From positions 186,001 through 250,000 of the forward strand of contig JAFLCG010000005.1 in assembly GCA_017303635.1 (NCBI GenBank): a stretch of DNA of 64,000 bases, given 5' to 3'. The notes below the pieces were generated by a model. The model saw only the letters and a program-made list of their open reading frames with translations. It did no database searches and was not told the origin of the DNA. This document shows, piece after piece, positions 31,961 through 41,214 of this stretch (its first letter is position 1; the number at the start of each line of letters is the position of its first letter). Source of the stretch: Anaerolineae bacterium (GTDB taxonomy: Bacteria > Chloroflexota > Anaerolineae > Aggregatilineales > Phototrophicaceae). A program made the translations under genes and the position numbers.

Positions 31961-33364
31961 TCATAATTGTTCATGCCAGTGCAGATACCAGCAAGGGCTG
32001 GAATCGGGGACAGAAGGCCAATGCGAAAATCGCTGCCAGCCGTTCCAATAAAGCGCCACAATGTCGTCATCCAGGCAAAAAAGCGGGATCTGACCTCGTA
32101 TTGCAGCCGGAATCTTCCGATTAATCATCCAGTCACTTAACTTCTGTGAATGCTGCCCCATCTGGCCAATCCGGACCCGATCTCCCTTACGACGTGTACG
32201 AAGTCGGAGTTGTCTGGTCGGCGATAACTGAAGGCACAGGCTGGTTCCAGCAACTTGAACATCGGACAGGTGGAGTGTCAGATCAGTGGTAGGAATAGGA
32301 TTCTCCCCTGGCTGGATCTCAAGATCCGTTTCCGGTGGAATGAGGAGCGCACCCCGCGGCACAACATGCCTACCCGTACGTTCGATGACCAGATCAGCAT
32401 AATCAATCCGTAGTTGGAGGCCATCACCCAGTAGCGCTACCCCACCCTGCTCCCCAGCGGACGCCAGTTCAACCGCCTCGATGACATGCAGGTAGTCGAT
32501 CTCGTGGGCCGGATCAAGCTGGCGAGTCAGATCTATGATGGCACGCCGTTGAAGGGCTGGATGCAAAAGCCGATATTCTGCTCTCGATAGCATCACACAA
32601 TCTGATTCTCGTTTCGTTATGGTAGCAAGGGCGGCACGCGTACGTTCAATCAGGTACGAATCATCCACGCGTACCGAATCGGCCAATTGAGCCAGCGCCA
32701 AGCGCACGCGTGGATTCACACATTCAAGCTGCGGCAGGATTTCCAGACGGAGACGATTCCGCAGCATAGCTGTATCAGCATTGGTGGCATCGTGACGGGG
32801 GCGCAAGCCATGCGCACTGCAATAGGCTTCGATTTGACTGCGTGTGACCGAGAGTAGCGGGCGAATCAGCCGGATGGGTTCAAAAGCGGGCAAGGGTGAG
32901 GAAGGGAGCATCCCGACCAAGCCGTGTAATCCGGCACCGCGCAATAGATGCATCAAGACGGTTTCAGCCTGGTCATCAGCATGATGAGCCACAGCTACGG
33001 ATGATGCGCTAACCTGTCGCGCTGTTTGACCGAGGAATTGATAGCGTGCCAGACGCGCAGCTGCTTCAATTCCAAGATGTTCCTGCTGAGCCAGTGCAGA
33101 CACATCCACCCGGGTACGAGTACAATCAAGGCCGTTTTCGCGGCAGTAGTGTTCGACAAAATCTGCATCAGCCGCACCCGCCGCGCCGCGCAGTCCGTGA
33201 TCGAGCGTGGCAACATGCAAGGTCAGCTTGAGGGAACGCTGCCATCCTGACAAGAGATGCAGCAACGCCAGCGAATCCGCACCGCCGGATACACCGACGA
33301 CGACCGTCGTACCCATGGGCAGCAATTGCCAGCGACGGCAATCGCGGCGGACTTGATCGATCAT
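31961..33364 (-). CDS. tilS: tRNA(Ile)-lysidine synthase TilS
   Basis: 467 residues from ATG 33364, which has AGAGGT 7 bases upstream; the frame is open to a TTG at 33397. The N-terminal PP-loop ATP pyrophosphatase motif SGGADS is at 26-31, followed by LHVATLDHGLRGAAGAADADFVEHYC, AVAHHADDQAETVLMHLLRGAG (metal/ATP site) and the RPLLSVTRSQIEAYC segment. The C-terminal TilS domain has RTRRKGDRVRIGQMGQHSQKLSDWMINRKIP. It attaches lysine to C34 of tRNA-Ile(CAU) so that the tRNA reads AUA; essential in nearly all bacteria. It is divergent from mreB, with a shared promoter region. Confidence 0.93.
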   Translation of the reverse strand: MIDQVRRDCRRWQLLPMGTTVVVGVSGGADSLALLHLLSGWQRSLKLTLHVATLDHGLRGAAGAADADFVEHYCRENGLDCTRTRVDVSALAQQEHLGIEAAARLARYQFLGQTARQVSASSVAVAHHADDQAETVLMHLLRGAGLHGLVGMLPSSPLPAFEPIRLIRPLLSVTRSQIEAYCSAHGLRPRHDATNADTAMLRNRLRLEILPQLECVNPRVRLALAQLADSVRVDDSYLIERTRAALATITKRESDCVMLSRAEYRLLHPALQRRAIIDLTRQLDPAHEIDYLHVIEAVELASAGEQGGVALLGDGLQLRIDYADLVIERTGRHVVPRGALLIPPETDLEIQPGENPIPTTDLTLHLSDVQVAGTSLCLQLSPTRQLRLRTRRKGDRVRIGQMGQHSQKLSDWMINRKIPAAIRGQIPLFCLDDDIVALYWNGWQRFSHWPSVPDSSPCWYLHWHEQL

Positions 33365-33398
33365 AAGCGTTACCTCTGGCGCTTCATGCTGCGACAAT

Positions 33399-33409
33399 GC
33401 ATTATAACA
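33399..33409 (-). promoter_or_regulatory. Extended -10 promoter for tilS (TGTTATAATGC)
   Basis: On the minus strand, TGT-TATAAT (33409-33401) is a perfect extended -10, followed by GC. Transcription would start near 33394, leaving about 30 bases to the ATG at 33364. No -35 box is seen, as is usual for extended -10 promoters. It is an exact mirror copy of the mreB promoter box at 33454-33464. Confidence 0.65.
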
Positions 33410-33453
33410 AAGCGGGCCACAAAGGTACGTTGGTGTTTGCTACCGTAGCAGCA

Positions 33454-33464
33454 TGTTATAATGC
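33454..33464 (+). promoter_or_regulatory. Extended -10 promoter for mreB (TGTTATAATGC)
   Basis: TGT-TATAAT at 33454-33462 is a perfect extended -10. It would start transcription near 33469, about 29 bases before the mreB GTG, with GAGGA (33486-33490) as ribosome binding site. It is the inverted exact copy of the tilS box 44 bases away. Confidence 0.7.
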
Positions 33465-33497
33465 TGACCGCTATGTGCGCCCGTTGAGGAGTCATGT

Positions 33498-34559
33498 GTG
33501 CTTAGTCCCTTCGATTTTATATTCGGGTTGTTCTCGCTGGACATCGGCATTGACCTCGGCACCGCCAACACCTTGGTCAGCGTGCGCGGCAAAGGCATCG
33601 TCCTCAATGAGCCTTCATTTGTAGCGCTGGAAAAGAAGACTCGCCGCCCAATTGAGGTGGGTGCACGTGCCAAGGAAATGTGGAGCAAGAACCCAAAAGA
33701 CATTCTGGTGGTTCGTCCCCTGCGCGATGGGGTCATCAGCGAATTTGAAGTCACAGAAGCGATGCTAAACCACCTAATTCAAAAGGCGCATGAACAAACC
33801 TGGGTGCCCATTCCGCGTCCACGGGTGGTAGTGGGTATCCCCAGCGGCGTGACCGAAGTGGAAAAACGGGCGGTCTTCGACGCAGCGATGAGCGCCGGAG
33901 CGCGTGAAGCCTACCTGATCGAAGAACCAGTTGCCGCTGCCATCGGTGCAGGACTCCCCGTTCAGGAAACCCGCGGCAGTATGGTCATCGACATCGGGGG
34001 TGGAACCACAGAAGTCGCTATTTTCTCGCTCGGCGGCATCGTCATCAGTCGATCGATCCGTGTAGCAGGCGATGAAATGGATGAAGACATCGTCCAGTAC
34101 ATGCGGACGAAACACAATCTATTGATTGGCGAACCCACCGCACAAAAAGTCAAAGAAGACATTGGTTCAGCCTACCCACTGCCACAGGAACGTACGTATA
34201 TCGTCAAAGGACGACACCTCGTAACAGGCCTGCCGGCTTCAGTCGAAGTCAGTTCGATTGAAATCCGGGAAGCCGTTGCTGGTTCAGTGGACATCATTAT
34301 TGACACCGTGAAAGACGCGCTAGATGATACGCCACCAGAACTAGTCGCTGACCTGATGGAAAGTGGTATTTGTATGGCGGGTGGCAGCAGCCAGCTCAAA
34401 GGCTTCACCGAACGGTTACAGGATGAAGTCAACATCCGTACCTATCTGGCAGATGACCCCATGACCTGTGTGGCTCGCGGCGCTGGCCGCGTACTGGAAG
34501 ACTATAACAACCTGCGCCGGTTGCTGGTCGGGCTGGAGCGCGGCAGTACCCGCCATTAG
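33498..34559 (+). CDS. mreB: Rod shape-determining protein MreB
   Basis: 353 residues, actin-like. DIGIDLGTANTLV is the phosphate-1 loop, DIGGGTTEVAIFSLGG the phosphate-2 loop, and MAGGSSQLKGFTERL the adenosine motif. PSGVTEVEKRAVFDAAMSAGAREAYLIEEPVAAAIGAGLPV is the conserved central block. MreB filaments under the membrane position the Rod system. The N-terminal SPFDFIFGLFS is hydrophobic and could form the membrane-binding helix. It starts at GTG 33498; the ATG at 33494 is out of frame. First gene of a nine-gene shape and division cluster. Confidence 0.96.
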   Translation: MLSPFDFIFGLFSLDIGIDLGTANTLVSVRGKGIVLNEPSFVALEKKTRRPIEVGARAKEMWSKNPKDILVVRPLRDGVISEFEVTEAMLNHLIQKAHEQTWVPIPRPRVVVGIPSGVTEVEKRAVFDAAMSAGAREAYLIEEPVAAAIGAGLPVQETRGSMVIDIGGGTTEVAIFSLGGIVISRSIRVAGDEMDEDIVQYMRTKHNLLIGEPTAQKVKEDIGSAYPLPQERTYIVKGRHLVTGLPASVEVSSIEIREAVAGSVDIIIDTVKDALDDTPPELVADLMESGICMAGGSSQLKGFTERLQDEVNIRTYLADDPMTCVARGAGRVLEDYNNLRRLLVGLERGSTRH

Positions 34560-34572
34560 GCCTACTGCCATT

Positions 34573-34581
34573 TGCTATAAT
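34573..34581 (+). promoter_or_regulatory. Extended -10 promoter for mreC (TGCTATAAT)
   Basis: TGC-TATAAT lies in the 57-base gap between mreB and mreC. Transcription would begin near 34588, before the GGAGG at 34602-34606 and the TTG start at 34617. It suggests an internal promoter that sets mreC and downstream genes apart from mreB levels. Confidence 0.6.
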
Positions 34582-34616
34582 ACGCGCTTCAATCAGCCTG
34601 TGGAGGCGCACTGGCT

Positions 34617-35480
34617 TTGCGTACTGGACGCTCGTCGCGGTTATCCCTCATCATCATTTCCATGGTGATTGCCTTCGGCCTATTGGTCGGCAGTCAGCTT
34701 GGGATTCTTGGCCCTTTACAGGGTTTGATCGCCACCCCAATTGGGGTGATCGCAGGGGTATTTAACCGCATTGGCTTTGCCATCAATGGTAACCTCGATC
34801 AAGTCAATGATTTGGAGGTGGCACGTCAGCGCATCGCCGAACTAGAAGACCGCCTCGCACAGTTCCAGAGCGAATTGGTTGAACTACGCGAGGTTGCCAG
34901 CGATTATGACCGGCTCTCGCGATTGCTAAACTACGAAGGTTCCCGACAAAACGAAGATTATCTAACAGCAAATGTCATCGCCAGCGATGATCCCAATACG
35001 CTCCTCCGCACCATCATGATCGACCGTGGTTCGCGTGATGGCGTGACACGCGGCATGGCCGTTGTCACCGACCAGGGGATGCTCGGTCGGGTGCTGCGGG
35101 TCGCCGCTGGCGCTTCGCAGGTGTTGTTAATCACTGACCCATCGAGCGCGATCAGCGCACGCCTCCAGACCAGCCGCACGCAAGGGAGTGTCGTAGGCGA
35201 TCTGTCAGGCAATCTCACAATGACATTCATCCCGCTGACCGCCCAGGTGAATGTTGGCGATCTGGTGATGACCTCTGGGTTGGGGGGCAATCTACCAAGC
35301 GACATGGTACTCGGACAAGTGACTAGCGTCCAACAGTTCGAATCTGAACTGTATCAGGAAGCGACCATCCGCAGCCTGAACAACTTTGATACGCTGGAAA
35401 TTGTATTGATTGTGACGAATTTCCGTCCGGTCGATACATCTACTTTCGACGATAACAACGCGCTCGACGCCGAGCAGTAA
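34617..35480 (+). CDS. mreC: Rod shape-determining protein MreC
   Basis: 287 residues starting at TTG 34617 (GGAGG 10 bases upstream). It has a single N-terminal membrane helix (about 9-29), a coiled coil (about 65-100, VNDLEVARQRIAELEDRLAQFQSEL), then the two beta-barrel MreC domain: NVIASDDPNTLLRTIMIDRGSRDGVTRGMAVVTDQGMLGRVL and VVGDLSGN...VGDLVMTSGLGGNLPSDMVLGQV. MreC links MreB to PBP2 in the periplasm or cell-wall zone. It is 1 base away from mreD. Confidence 0.93.
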   Translation: MRTGRSSRLSLIIISMVIAFGLLVGSQLGILGPLQGLIATPIGVIAGVFNRIGFAINGNLDQVNDLEVARQRIAELEDRLAQFQSELVELREVASDYDRLSRLLNYEGSRQNEDYLTANVIASDDPNTLLRTIMIDRGSRDGVTRGMAVVTDQGMLGRVLRVAAGASQVLLITDPSSAISARLQTSRTQGSVVGDLSGNLTMTFIPLTAQVNVGDLVMTSGLGGNLPSDMVLGQVTSVQQFESELYQEATIRSLNNFDTLEIVLIVTNFRPVDTSTFDDNNALDAEQ

Positions 35481-35481
35481 C

Positions 35482-36006
35482 ATGGGCTATTTCCTAAGCA
35501 TTCCGATCATGATGATCGCGGCAGCGTTACAAGCCACACTTTTGCCGCAAATTGCGATCTTTGGGGGTATCCCTGACCTACCCTTCCTGCTCACACTGGC
35601 CTGGGCGCTCAACAGCCCATTGGAAGAAGGGATCGTGTGGGCATTCGTGGGTGGAATCGCCAAAGATTCACTATCAGCCTCCCCACTGGGAACCTCTGTG
35701 ATCGGGGCCTTGCTGGTCGTCATTGGTATTCATTTGGTACGCCGACAGCTTTACAGTGTAGGATTGTTTTCGCTGATCTGGATGACGTTACCCGGAAGCC
35801 TAATCCATCAGGGGGTTATTCTGGGATTGGTGTTGATCTCCCCCCTACGCCCATTAGCCCCAGGTCAGGGTTTGGTGAGTGCCATCCTGCAAAGTGTGAC
35901 CTATGTCATCCTGCCAACCATCGTCTATAATCTGGCCTTCATCTTCCCGGTCTACTGGCTGGTTCGCCGCCTACAAACTGGGTTGACTGGGGGAACAGCC
36001 AGATAG
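35482..36006 (+). CDS. mreD: Rod shape-determining protein MreD
   Basis: 174 residues, almost entirely hydrophobic with five to six membrane helices, opening GYFLSIPIMMIAAALQATLLPQIAIFGGIPDLPFLLTLAWAL and the EEGIVWAFVGGIAKDSLSASPLGTSVIGA block typical of MreD (S-component-like fold). It is an integral part of the elongasome that binds MreC and PBP2. Starts at ATG 35482 directly after mreC; 59 bases precede mrdA. Confidence 0.9.
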   Translation: MGYFLSIPIMMIAAALQATLLPQIAIFGGIPDLPFLLTLAWALNSPLEEGIVWAFVGGIAKDSLSASPLGTSVIGALLVVIGIHLVRRQLYSVGLFSLIWMTLPGSLIHQGVILGLVLISPLRPLAPGQGLVSAILQSVTYVILPTIVYNLAFIFPVYWLVRRLQTGLTGGTAR

Positions 36007-36065
36007 CGGGGGAACGCGACTGGTGAGCCGGGTTAGACACCAGTCAGGATGGAGACTGCAGAACC

Positions 36066-38447
36066 ATGGATAGACGACTGCTCCCCTTTCAGGGCTGGCG
36101 ATTGACAATGTTTCAAGCTGTGATGATCGGTGTATTTCTGATCTTCACAATCCGCATGTACGACCTTCAAATCCTACGTTACGATGCTTATCAAGCAGCG
36201 GCAGACGAAAATCGACTGAATGAACTCCCGCTCCCGGCAGCACGAGGCGTCATTTTTGACCGAAATGGCCTTCAATTAGCCCGCAATGTACCGGCCTTCA
36301 ACGTTGAAATTGTGCCCGCAGGGCTACCGGCTGACGATGCCCAGGTACTCAACATCTATAACCGCTTATCGGCTTTGGTGGATGTACCACCAACCGCTGC
36401 CGCAGCAGCCCGCGCTTCGGGTATCCGTCAGCGAAGTATTGAAGAACTCGTACGGGAAGGGGAAGGGATTGCCCCGTTCCGACCAGTGGTTATCGCAGCT
36501 GACGTTGAGCTCGAGGTCGCACTGCGCCTGCGTGAAGAAGCATTGGACATGCCGGGCGTGAGTGTGCGCGCAATTTCGGTACGCGAGTATCCGACCGGGG
36601 CAGTGACGTCCCACATCGTGGGCTACATGGGTCCCATTGGAGCTGAAGAAGCGGAGCAACTCCGCGAGCAAGGCTATAACCCGGCCTTCGACCGCATTGG
36701 TTATGATGGCCTGGAACTGTTTTACGAGGATATTCTGGCCGGTGAACGCGGCAATATCCTGCGTGAAATTGACGTAGCCGGTGCACAGATCGGCACATCC
36801 CTCCGGCAGATTGACCCGGTACCCGGCCAGAACTTACGGCTGACCATTGATACGGATCTGCAGCGATTTGCCCAACAAGCGCTGATTGACGAAATCCAAC
36901 GTCACAACACCTTGCAAGCAGAATCCGGGTTGTTCCAGAATCAGAGTCAGCAAGGCGTGGTGATCGCCATGGACCCACGCAATGGACAAGTCCTTTCGAT
37001 GGTCAGTTACCCTGGCTACGACAATACCCGCTTCGCCCGCAACATTGACGCAGCATACTATCTCGAAGTCTTCAATGATCCCCTGCGCCCGCTCTTGAAT
37101 AATGCAATCCGGTCCCTATATCCACCGGGTTCAGTATGGAAGCTCATCACAGCTTCTGGCGCTTTGCAGGAAGGCGTCATCGCCCCAGAACAGAATCTCT
37201 TTGATCCCGGCAGCCTGGTCGTCGAAAACCGTTACGCACCAAATGATCCAGCAGCATCACAAACCTTTTTCTGCTGGTTCCGCGAAGGCCATCAGGAAGT
37301 CAACATGCGTGAGGGTCTTGCCCAGAGTTGTAATGTCTACTTCTACCAGATCGGGGGCGGTAATGCCGATGTGTCGCCACAGTCGCTCCGTCCCGGCGGG
37401 TTAGGCATTACCGATCTATTCCGCTACTCAACAGCCTATGGAATTGGCACGGAGCTAGGGATCGAACTTCCAGGTGAAAATCCAGGACGCATGCCAGAAC
37501 CAGACTGGAAACGCCGTTTGTACGGTGAGAACTGGTCAACGGGTGATACCTATAATGCGGCCCTCGGCCAAGGCTATATCAATATCACCCCGCTACAGTT
37601 GCTCAGCATGGCAGCCACTGTGGCGAATGGCGGCACGCTTTATCAGCCAACACTGATCGAAAGTGTACTGGATGCCCAGGGCAACGTCAGCCGCCCCTTC
37701 CAGCCAGCGATTGTGCGTGATCTGAGCATAGACCGTTACGGCCCCAGTGACATCATCACCCTCACACAAGTTGAAGACATGATTATGAAGGGCGGCAGCA
37801 GCCTGGCCTGTACCTGCGAACCTGATGGGGATAATGAATTCTATAATCCAGTGCGGTGTAACCCTGCAGCATATCGCAATACGGTCGATGTGAATCCCGA
37901 TCCCTTTGTGGAGGACATCCGCACTTACCGGATCAACATCCCCAGAGAGTACGTGTTCAACGGCAACATCTGCAATCCGCTGCGGTTCAACAATACCTAT
38001 GAACCCGCATTTGTCAGCCAGAGCAATCTGTCGATTGTCCAGCAAGGAGCGCGTGATGTGGTTACGGTCGGTACGGGCAGCCGCGCCGCGCTAGACGATA
38101 TTGGTATTGCAGTCGCAGGAAAGACAGGAACAGCCCAGTACTGTGATGATATCGCCCGCCCACTCGGATTGTGCCGGTTCGGTGCATGGCCCTCGCATGC
38201 CTGGTTTGTGGGCTGGGCACCCTTCGAAAATCCAGAGATTGTCATCATCGCATTCGTCTATAATGGTCAGGAAGGGTCCCGAGTCGCGCTTCCAGTTGTC
38301 AACGCCACGATGCGCGAATACTTCCGGCTTCAGCAAGATCGCCAAGGCGACCGCCCCACAGGCAGTGATCTGGCTTTGCCGACTGATCCTGGCACTGGCG
38401 AACTCATCGTTCCACCACCGCCCACTGATGGACAGGCGGGTGGCTGA
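36066..38447 (+). CDS. mrdA: Penicillin-binding protein 2 (elongasome transpeptidase)
   Basis: 793 residues, longer than the usual 600-650. It has one N-terminal membrane helix (about 17-36). The pedestal domain opens PAARGVIFDRNGLQLARN, with IVGYMGPI and GYDGLELFYEDILAGERG. The transpeptidase has the SxxK serine at about 356 (PPGSVWK), SCN near 421 and KTGTAQ near 686. Between the SCN and KTG motifs is an extra segment of about 70 residues (about 575-650) with several cysteines (CTCEPDGDNEFYNPVRCN, GNICNP). It cross-links peptidoglycan during elongation together with RodA. Its stop overlaps the next gene's ATG (TGATG). Confidence 0.94.
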   Translation: MDRRLLPFQGWRLTMFQAVMIGVFLIFTIRMYDLQILRYDAYQAAADENRLNELPLPAARGVIFDRNGLQLARNVPAFNVEIVPAGLPADDAQVLNIYNRLSALVDVPPTAAAAARASGIRQRSIEELVREGEGIAPFRPVVIAADVELEVALRLREEALDMPGVSVRAISVREYPTGAVTSHIVGYMGPIGAEEAEQLREQGYNPAFDRIGYDGLELFYEDILAGERGNILREIDVAGAQIGTSLRQIDPVPGQNLRLTIDTDLQRFAQQALIDEIQRHNTLQAESGLFQNQSQQGVVIAMDPRNGQVLSMVSYPGYDNTRFARNIDAAYYLEVFNDPLRPLLNNAIRSLYPPGSVWKLITASGALQEGVIAPEQNLFDPGSLVVENRYAPNDPAASQTFFCWFREGHQEVNMREGLAQSCNVYFYQIGGGNADVSPQSLRPGGLGITDLFRYSTAYGIGTELGIELPGENPGRMPEPDWKRRLYGENWSTGDTYNAALGQGYINITPLQLLSMAATVANGGTLYQPTLIESVLDAQGNVSRPFQPAIVRDLSIDRYGPSDIITLTQVEDMIMKGGSSLACTCEPDGDNEFYNPVRCNPAAYRNTVDVNPDPFVEDIRTYRINIPREYVFNGNICNPLRFNNTYEPAFVSQSNLSIVQQGARDVVTVGTGSRAALDDIGIAVAGKTGTAQYCDDIARPLGLCRFGAWPSHAWFVGWAPFENPEIVIIAFVYNGQEGSRVALPVVNATMREYFRLQQDRQGDRPTGSDLALPTDPGTGELIVPPPPTDGQAGG

Positions 38448-39592
38448 TGTTCAAACGATTATCCACCACCGAGCAACAACTCCTATGGAAATGGGGGCCA
38501 ACCCTACTGGCCAGCATGTTGGCAACACTGATCTTCATCGTGATCGGACAAACTCCGGTGATCCGAGCGCTGGCACTGGGTGGAGCCATCGCCGGCGTGA
38601 CCGCAGCACTGCGTCCATTTGGAGGCTGGCTGGCACTAGTAGGTGGCCTAGCACTCGCACTCACTCCAGCCTTCTGGTCACAGACCGGTGGATCACAGCC
38701 AGATGTATTGATCTTGAGCCTCTTGATTGTTGGGCTGCTAGTCATGCTGCTGGTCGGTCGATTGGGACGGCAGCTGGACCTGGCTATGGGTGCCGGACTA
38801 CTAATCTTCATCGTGCTGTTCTGGCTGCTCGTGGGTACCCCGCGCAGCTTGCGCCTGACGGTTCTACTCAGTGCATGGATGTTATTCCTCCTGGTTGACT
38901 CGCTGCTCACAGCCCATCCCCGCGCAGAAGACCCGTCAGCAAAACCGCTTAAGCCTTATCAACAATTTGGTCTGCTGCTGCTGGCGGCGCTGGGAGTCGT
39001 CAATGATCCATTATTCACGCTGCTGATCCCGGCAGTAGCAATCACACTGCTCGCCAGCCACACCCCTATCCCGCGTCTCTACTGGATTGCCTTCATCGTC
39101 ATAGGGGCTATTGGTGGACGCGGCCTGTGGGCGACCTATCTTGACAGCGGCTGGTGGGATTATCCGGCCTTGAATGCAATCAGTGCCCAGCTACAAGTAC
39201 CATTCGTCATTCGAGAAGCCTGGCGCGAACCGCTACGCTGGATTGACCTGGGCGCAGTAATCATCAAACAATTCACGTTACCCGGTTTACTCCTGGGCAT
39301 TCTGGGGGTCTCGCGCCTCTCGCGCTGGTACCCGCCTATTGGTACCTTAACGCTGTTCGCCTTTGTGTCATATGCCACATTTGGACTGGCGTACTTCGGA
39401 GCGGATCGACCCGTACTATTGCTGCCGATGTGGATGATTCAGATCTTTTGGATGACCTACGCCATGCACGCGATCAGTCACTGGTTGCAACGGAGCTTTA
39501 CAGGCCTGCAACCGCTGATTCGACTGGCAACACCCGCCGGATTCGCGCTGCTTCCGGCCTTCCTGCTTCTACAGTTGACTAACCGCCCGTAG
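38447..39592 (+). CDS. Polytopic membrane protein of unknown function in the mre-min cluster
   Basis: 381 residues with about ten hydrophobic segments, a short charged N-terminus (FKRLSTTEQQLLWKWGPTLLAS) and conserved-looking loops such as ALRPFGGWLALVGG, WWDYPALNAISAQLQV and YFGADRPVLLLPMWM. I do not recognise a family; it is not a SEDS protein (rodA is at 41581). It is translationally coupled to mrdA (overlap of 1 base) and sits 83 bases upstream of minC. A glycosyltransferase-C-like or lipid-handling membrane enzyme is possible but not supported by motifs. Its position suggests a role in wall growth (inference). Confidence 0.75.
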   Translation: MFKRLSTTEQQLLWKWGPTLLASMLATLIFIVIGQTPVIRALALGGAIAGVTAALRPFGGWLALVGGLALALTPAFWSQTGGSQPDVLILSLLIVGLLVMLLVGRLGRQLDLAMGAGLLIFIVLFWLLVGTPRSLRLTVLLSAWMLFLLVDSLLTAHPRAEDPSAKPLKPYQQFGLLLLAALGVVNDPLFTLLIPAVAITLLASHTPIPRLYWIAFIVIGAIGGRGLWATYLDSGWWDYPALNAISAQLQVPFVIREAWREPLRWIDLGAVIIKQFTLPGLLLGILGVSRLSRWYPPIGTLTLFAFVSYATFGLAYFGADRPVLLLPMWMIQIFWMTYAMHAISHWLQRSFTGLQPLIRLATPAGFALLPAFLLLQLTNRP

Positions 39593-39675
39593 CGGTGATA
39601 GTGGTTTGACGTTATAGTGGTAACAATTCATGAGTTACTCAAGAATTGTGGTCGGCGGGAACAACGGGCCAGGAC

Positions 39676-40362
39676 ATGCAAGAACAACATGTAAACATCA
39701 AAGGCATCAAGGACGGTCTGCTGGTTTCCCTCAGTCCTACAGAAGAATGGCTGTTGATTACCAATGAACTGGGTACACGCATCGATGGGCAAAGCGCCTT
39801 TTTCTCTGGGGCGCGGGTCACAGTCGACGTGGGCAACCGCCCGGTACCCAAGCACGAACTGAGCACGCTGAAAGCGCTGCTAGAACGACGCGGGATGACG
39901 TTGTGGGCAGTGTTGAGCGATAGCAGCACCACTCTGGACGCTGCCCAGGCGCTCGATCTGCGAACCAGCACGGCCAACCTGATACCGGGGCGGGAAGACA
40001 CGGATGGTTCCGAGTTCAACCCGGAAGAAGGTGGCACACCAGGCGTCATGGTACGGCGAACATTGCGCTCAGGCCGGACGGTGCACAGTACCGGACATGT
40101 CATCGTTTATGGTGATGTGAATCCCGGCGCAGAGATCATCGCTGCCGGAGATGTGATAGTCTGGGGCAAACTGCGTGGGAACGTCCACGCTGGGGCAAAT
40201 GGGGATGAAAGCGCGGTGGTCTGCGCGCTGGATATGACCCCGAATCAATTACGAATTGCCGGGCATATTACGGTTTCACCACCGGGTAAGCGGCGACAAC
40301 CGCGACCGGAAACCGCCACGGTGCGGGATAACCAGATCATTGTCGAAGCGTGGCAGTATTAG
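39676..40362 (+). CDS. minC: Septum site-determining protein MinC
   Basis: 228 residues from ATG 39676; the frame is open back to 39646. The N-terminal domain is VNIKGIKDGLLVSLSPTEEWLLITNEL. The C-terminal domain is the right-handed beta-helix of MinC: VRRTLRSGRTVHSTGHVIVYGDVNPGAEIIAAGDVIVWGKLRGNVHAG. MinC blocks FtsZ ring assembly away from midcell when held at the membrane by MinD, encoded next. It lies 16 bases upstream of minD. Confidence 0.92.
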   Translation: MQEQHVNIKGIKDGLLVSLSPTEEWLLITNELGTRIDGQSAFFSGARVTVDVGNRPVPKHELSTLKALLERRGMTLWAVLSDSSTTLDAAQALDLRTSTANLIPGREDTDGSEFNPEEGGTPGVMVRRTLRSGRTVHSTGHVIVYGDVNPGAEIIAAGDVIVWGKLRGNVHAGANGDESAVVCALDMTPNQLRIAGHITVSPPGKRRQPRPETATVRDNQIIVEAWQY

Positions 40363-40378
40363 GGAGCAGACAGTCTAC

Positions 40379-41191
40379 ATGACAGCGAAAGCAGGAGCGC
40401 GGGTCGTTACCATCACCTCCGGCAAGGGAGGTGTGGGCAAGACCACTACCACGGCCAATCTGGGAATCGCGCTGGCCCGCCTCGGCAAAAAGGTGGTGGT
40501 CATGGATGCAGATATCGGTCTGCGAAACCTCGACATTGTCATGGGACTGGAAAACCGGATCGTATACGATCTGGTAGATGTGATCGAGGGCCGCTGCCAG
40601 CTTCGGCAAGCTATGATTAAACATAAGCAGTTCCCCGAACTATACCTGATCCCAGCCGCGCAAACGCGGGATAAGACTGCGATCAGCCCAAGCGATATGG
40701 TAAGCATCACGGATAAACTACGCCCGGAGTTTGACTTCATCATCATCGACTGCCCGGCAGGCATCGAGCGTGGCTTCCGTAACGCGATTGCCGCTGCTGA
40801 CGAAGTCCTGATTGTGACTAATCCGGAAGTCTCAGCGGTGCGCGATGCTGACCGCATCATCGGCCTGCTGGAAGCCAATAACAAAGGCCCCGGTAAGCTC
40901 ATCCTCAACCGGATGAAAGGCGATATGGTCAAAAAGGGTGAAATGCTTTCCCCGGATGACGTGACGGATATTCTATCGATCAAACTGATTGGAATCGTGC
41001 CAGAAGATGAAAATGTCATCCCGGCATCCAACAGTGGAGTGCCGGTCGCACTCAATGAAAATTCCAAGGCCGGGATCGCCTTCCGCAATATTGCCCGGCG
41101 GCTGTGCGGGGAGGAAGTCCCGCTTATGCCGGTACAGGATACCAGTGGCGGGTTCTTACAGCGCCTCAGCCGACTGTTCGGCGGCAACTGA
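40379..41191 (+). CDS. minD: Septum site-determining ATPase MinD
   Basis: 270 residues from ATG 40379. The deviant Walker A ITSGKGGVGKTTTTANLG is at 12-29, followed by VVVMDADIGLRNLDIVMGLENR, FIIIDCPAGIERGFRNAI and VVTNPEVSAVRDADRIIG-like MinD blocks. The C-terminus ends in an amphipathic membrane-targeting helix (GFLQRLSRLFGG). ATP-bound dimers bind the membrane and recruit MinC; MinE stimulates hydrolysis. It is 23 bases upstream of minE. Confidence 0.95.
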   Translation: MTAKAGARVVTITSGKGGVGKTTTTANLGIALARLGKKVVVMDADIGLRNLDIVMGLENRIVYDLVDVIEGRCQLRQAMIKHKQFPELYLIPAAQTRDKTAISPSDMVSITDKLRPEFDFIIIDCPAGIERGFRNAIAAADEVLIVTNPEVSAVRDADRIIGLLEANNKGPGKLILNRMKGDMVKKGEMLSPDDVTDILSIKLIGIVPEDENVIPASNSGVPVALNENSKAGIAFRNIARRLCGEEVPLMPVQDTSGGFLQRLSRLFGGN

Positions 41192-41214
41192 TCGGGACAG
41201 AAAGGCCAGCCCAC

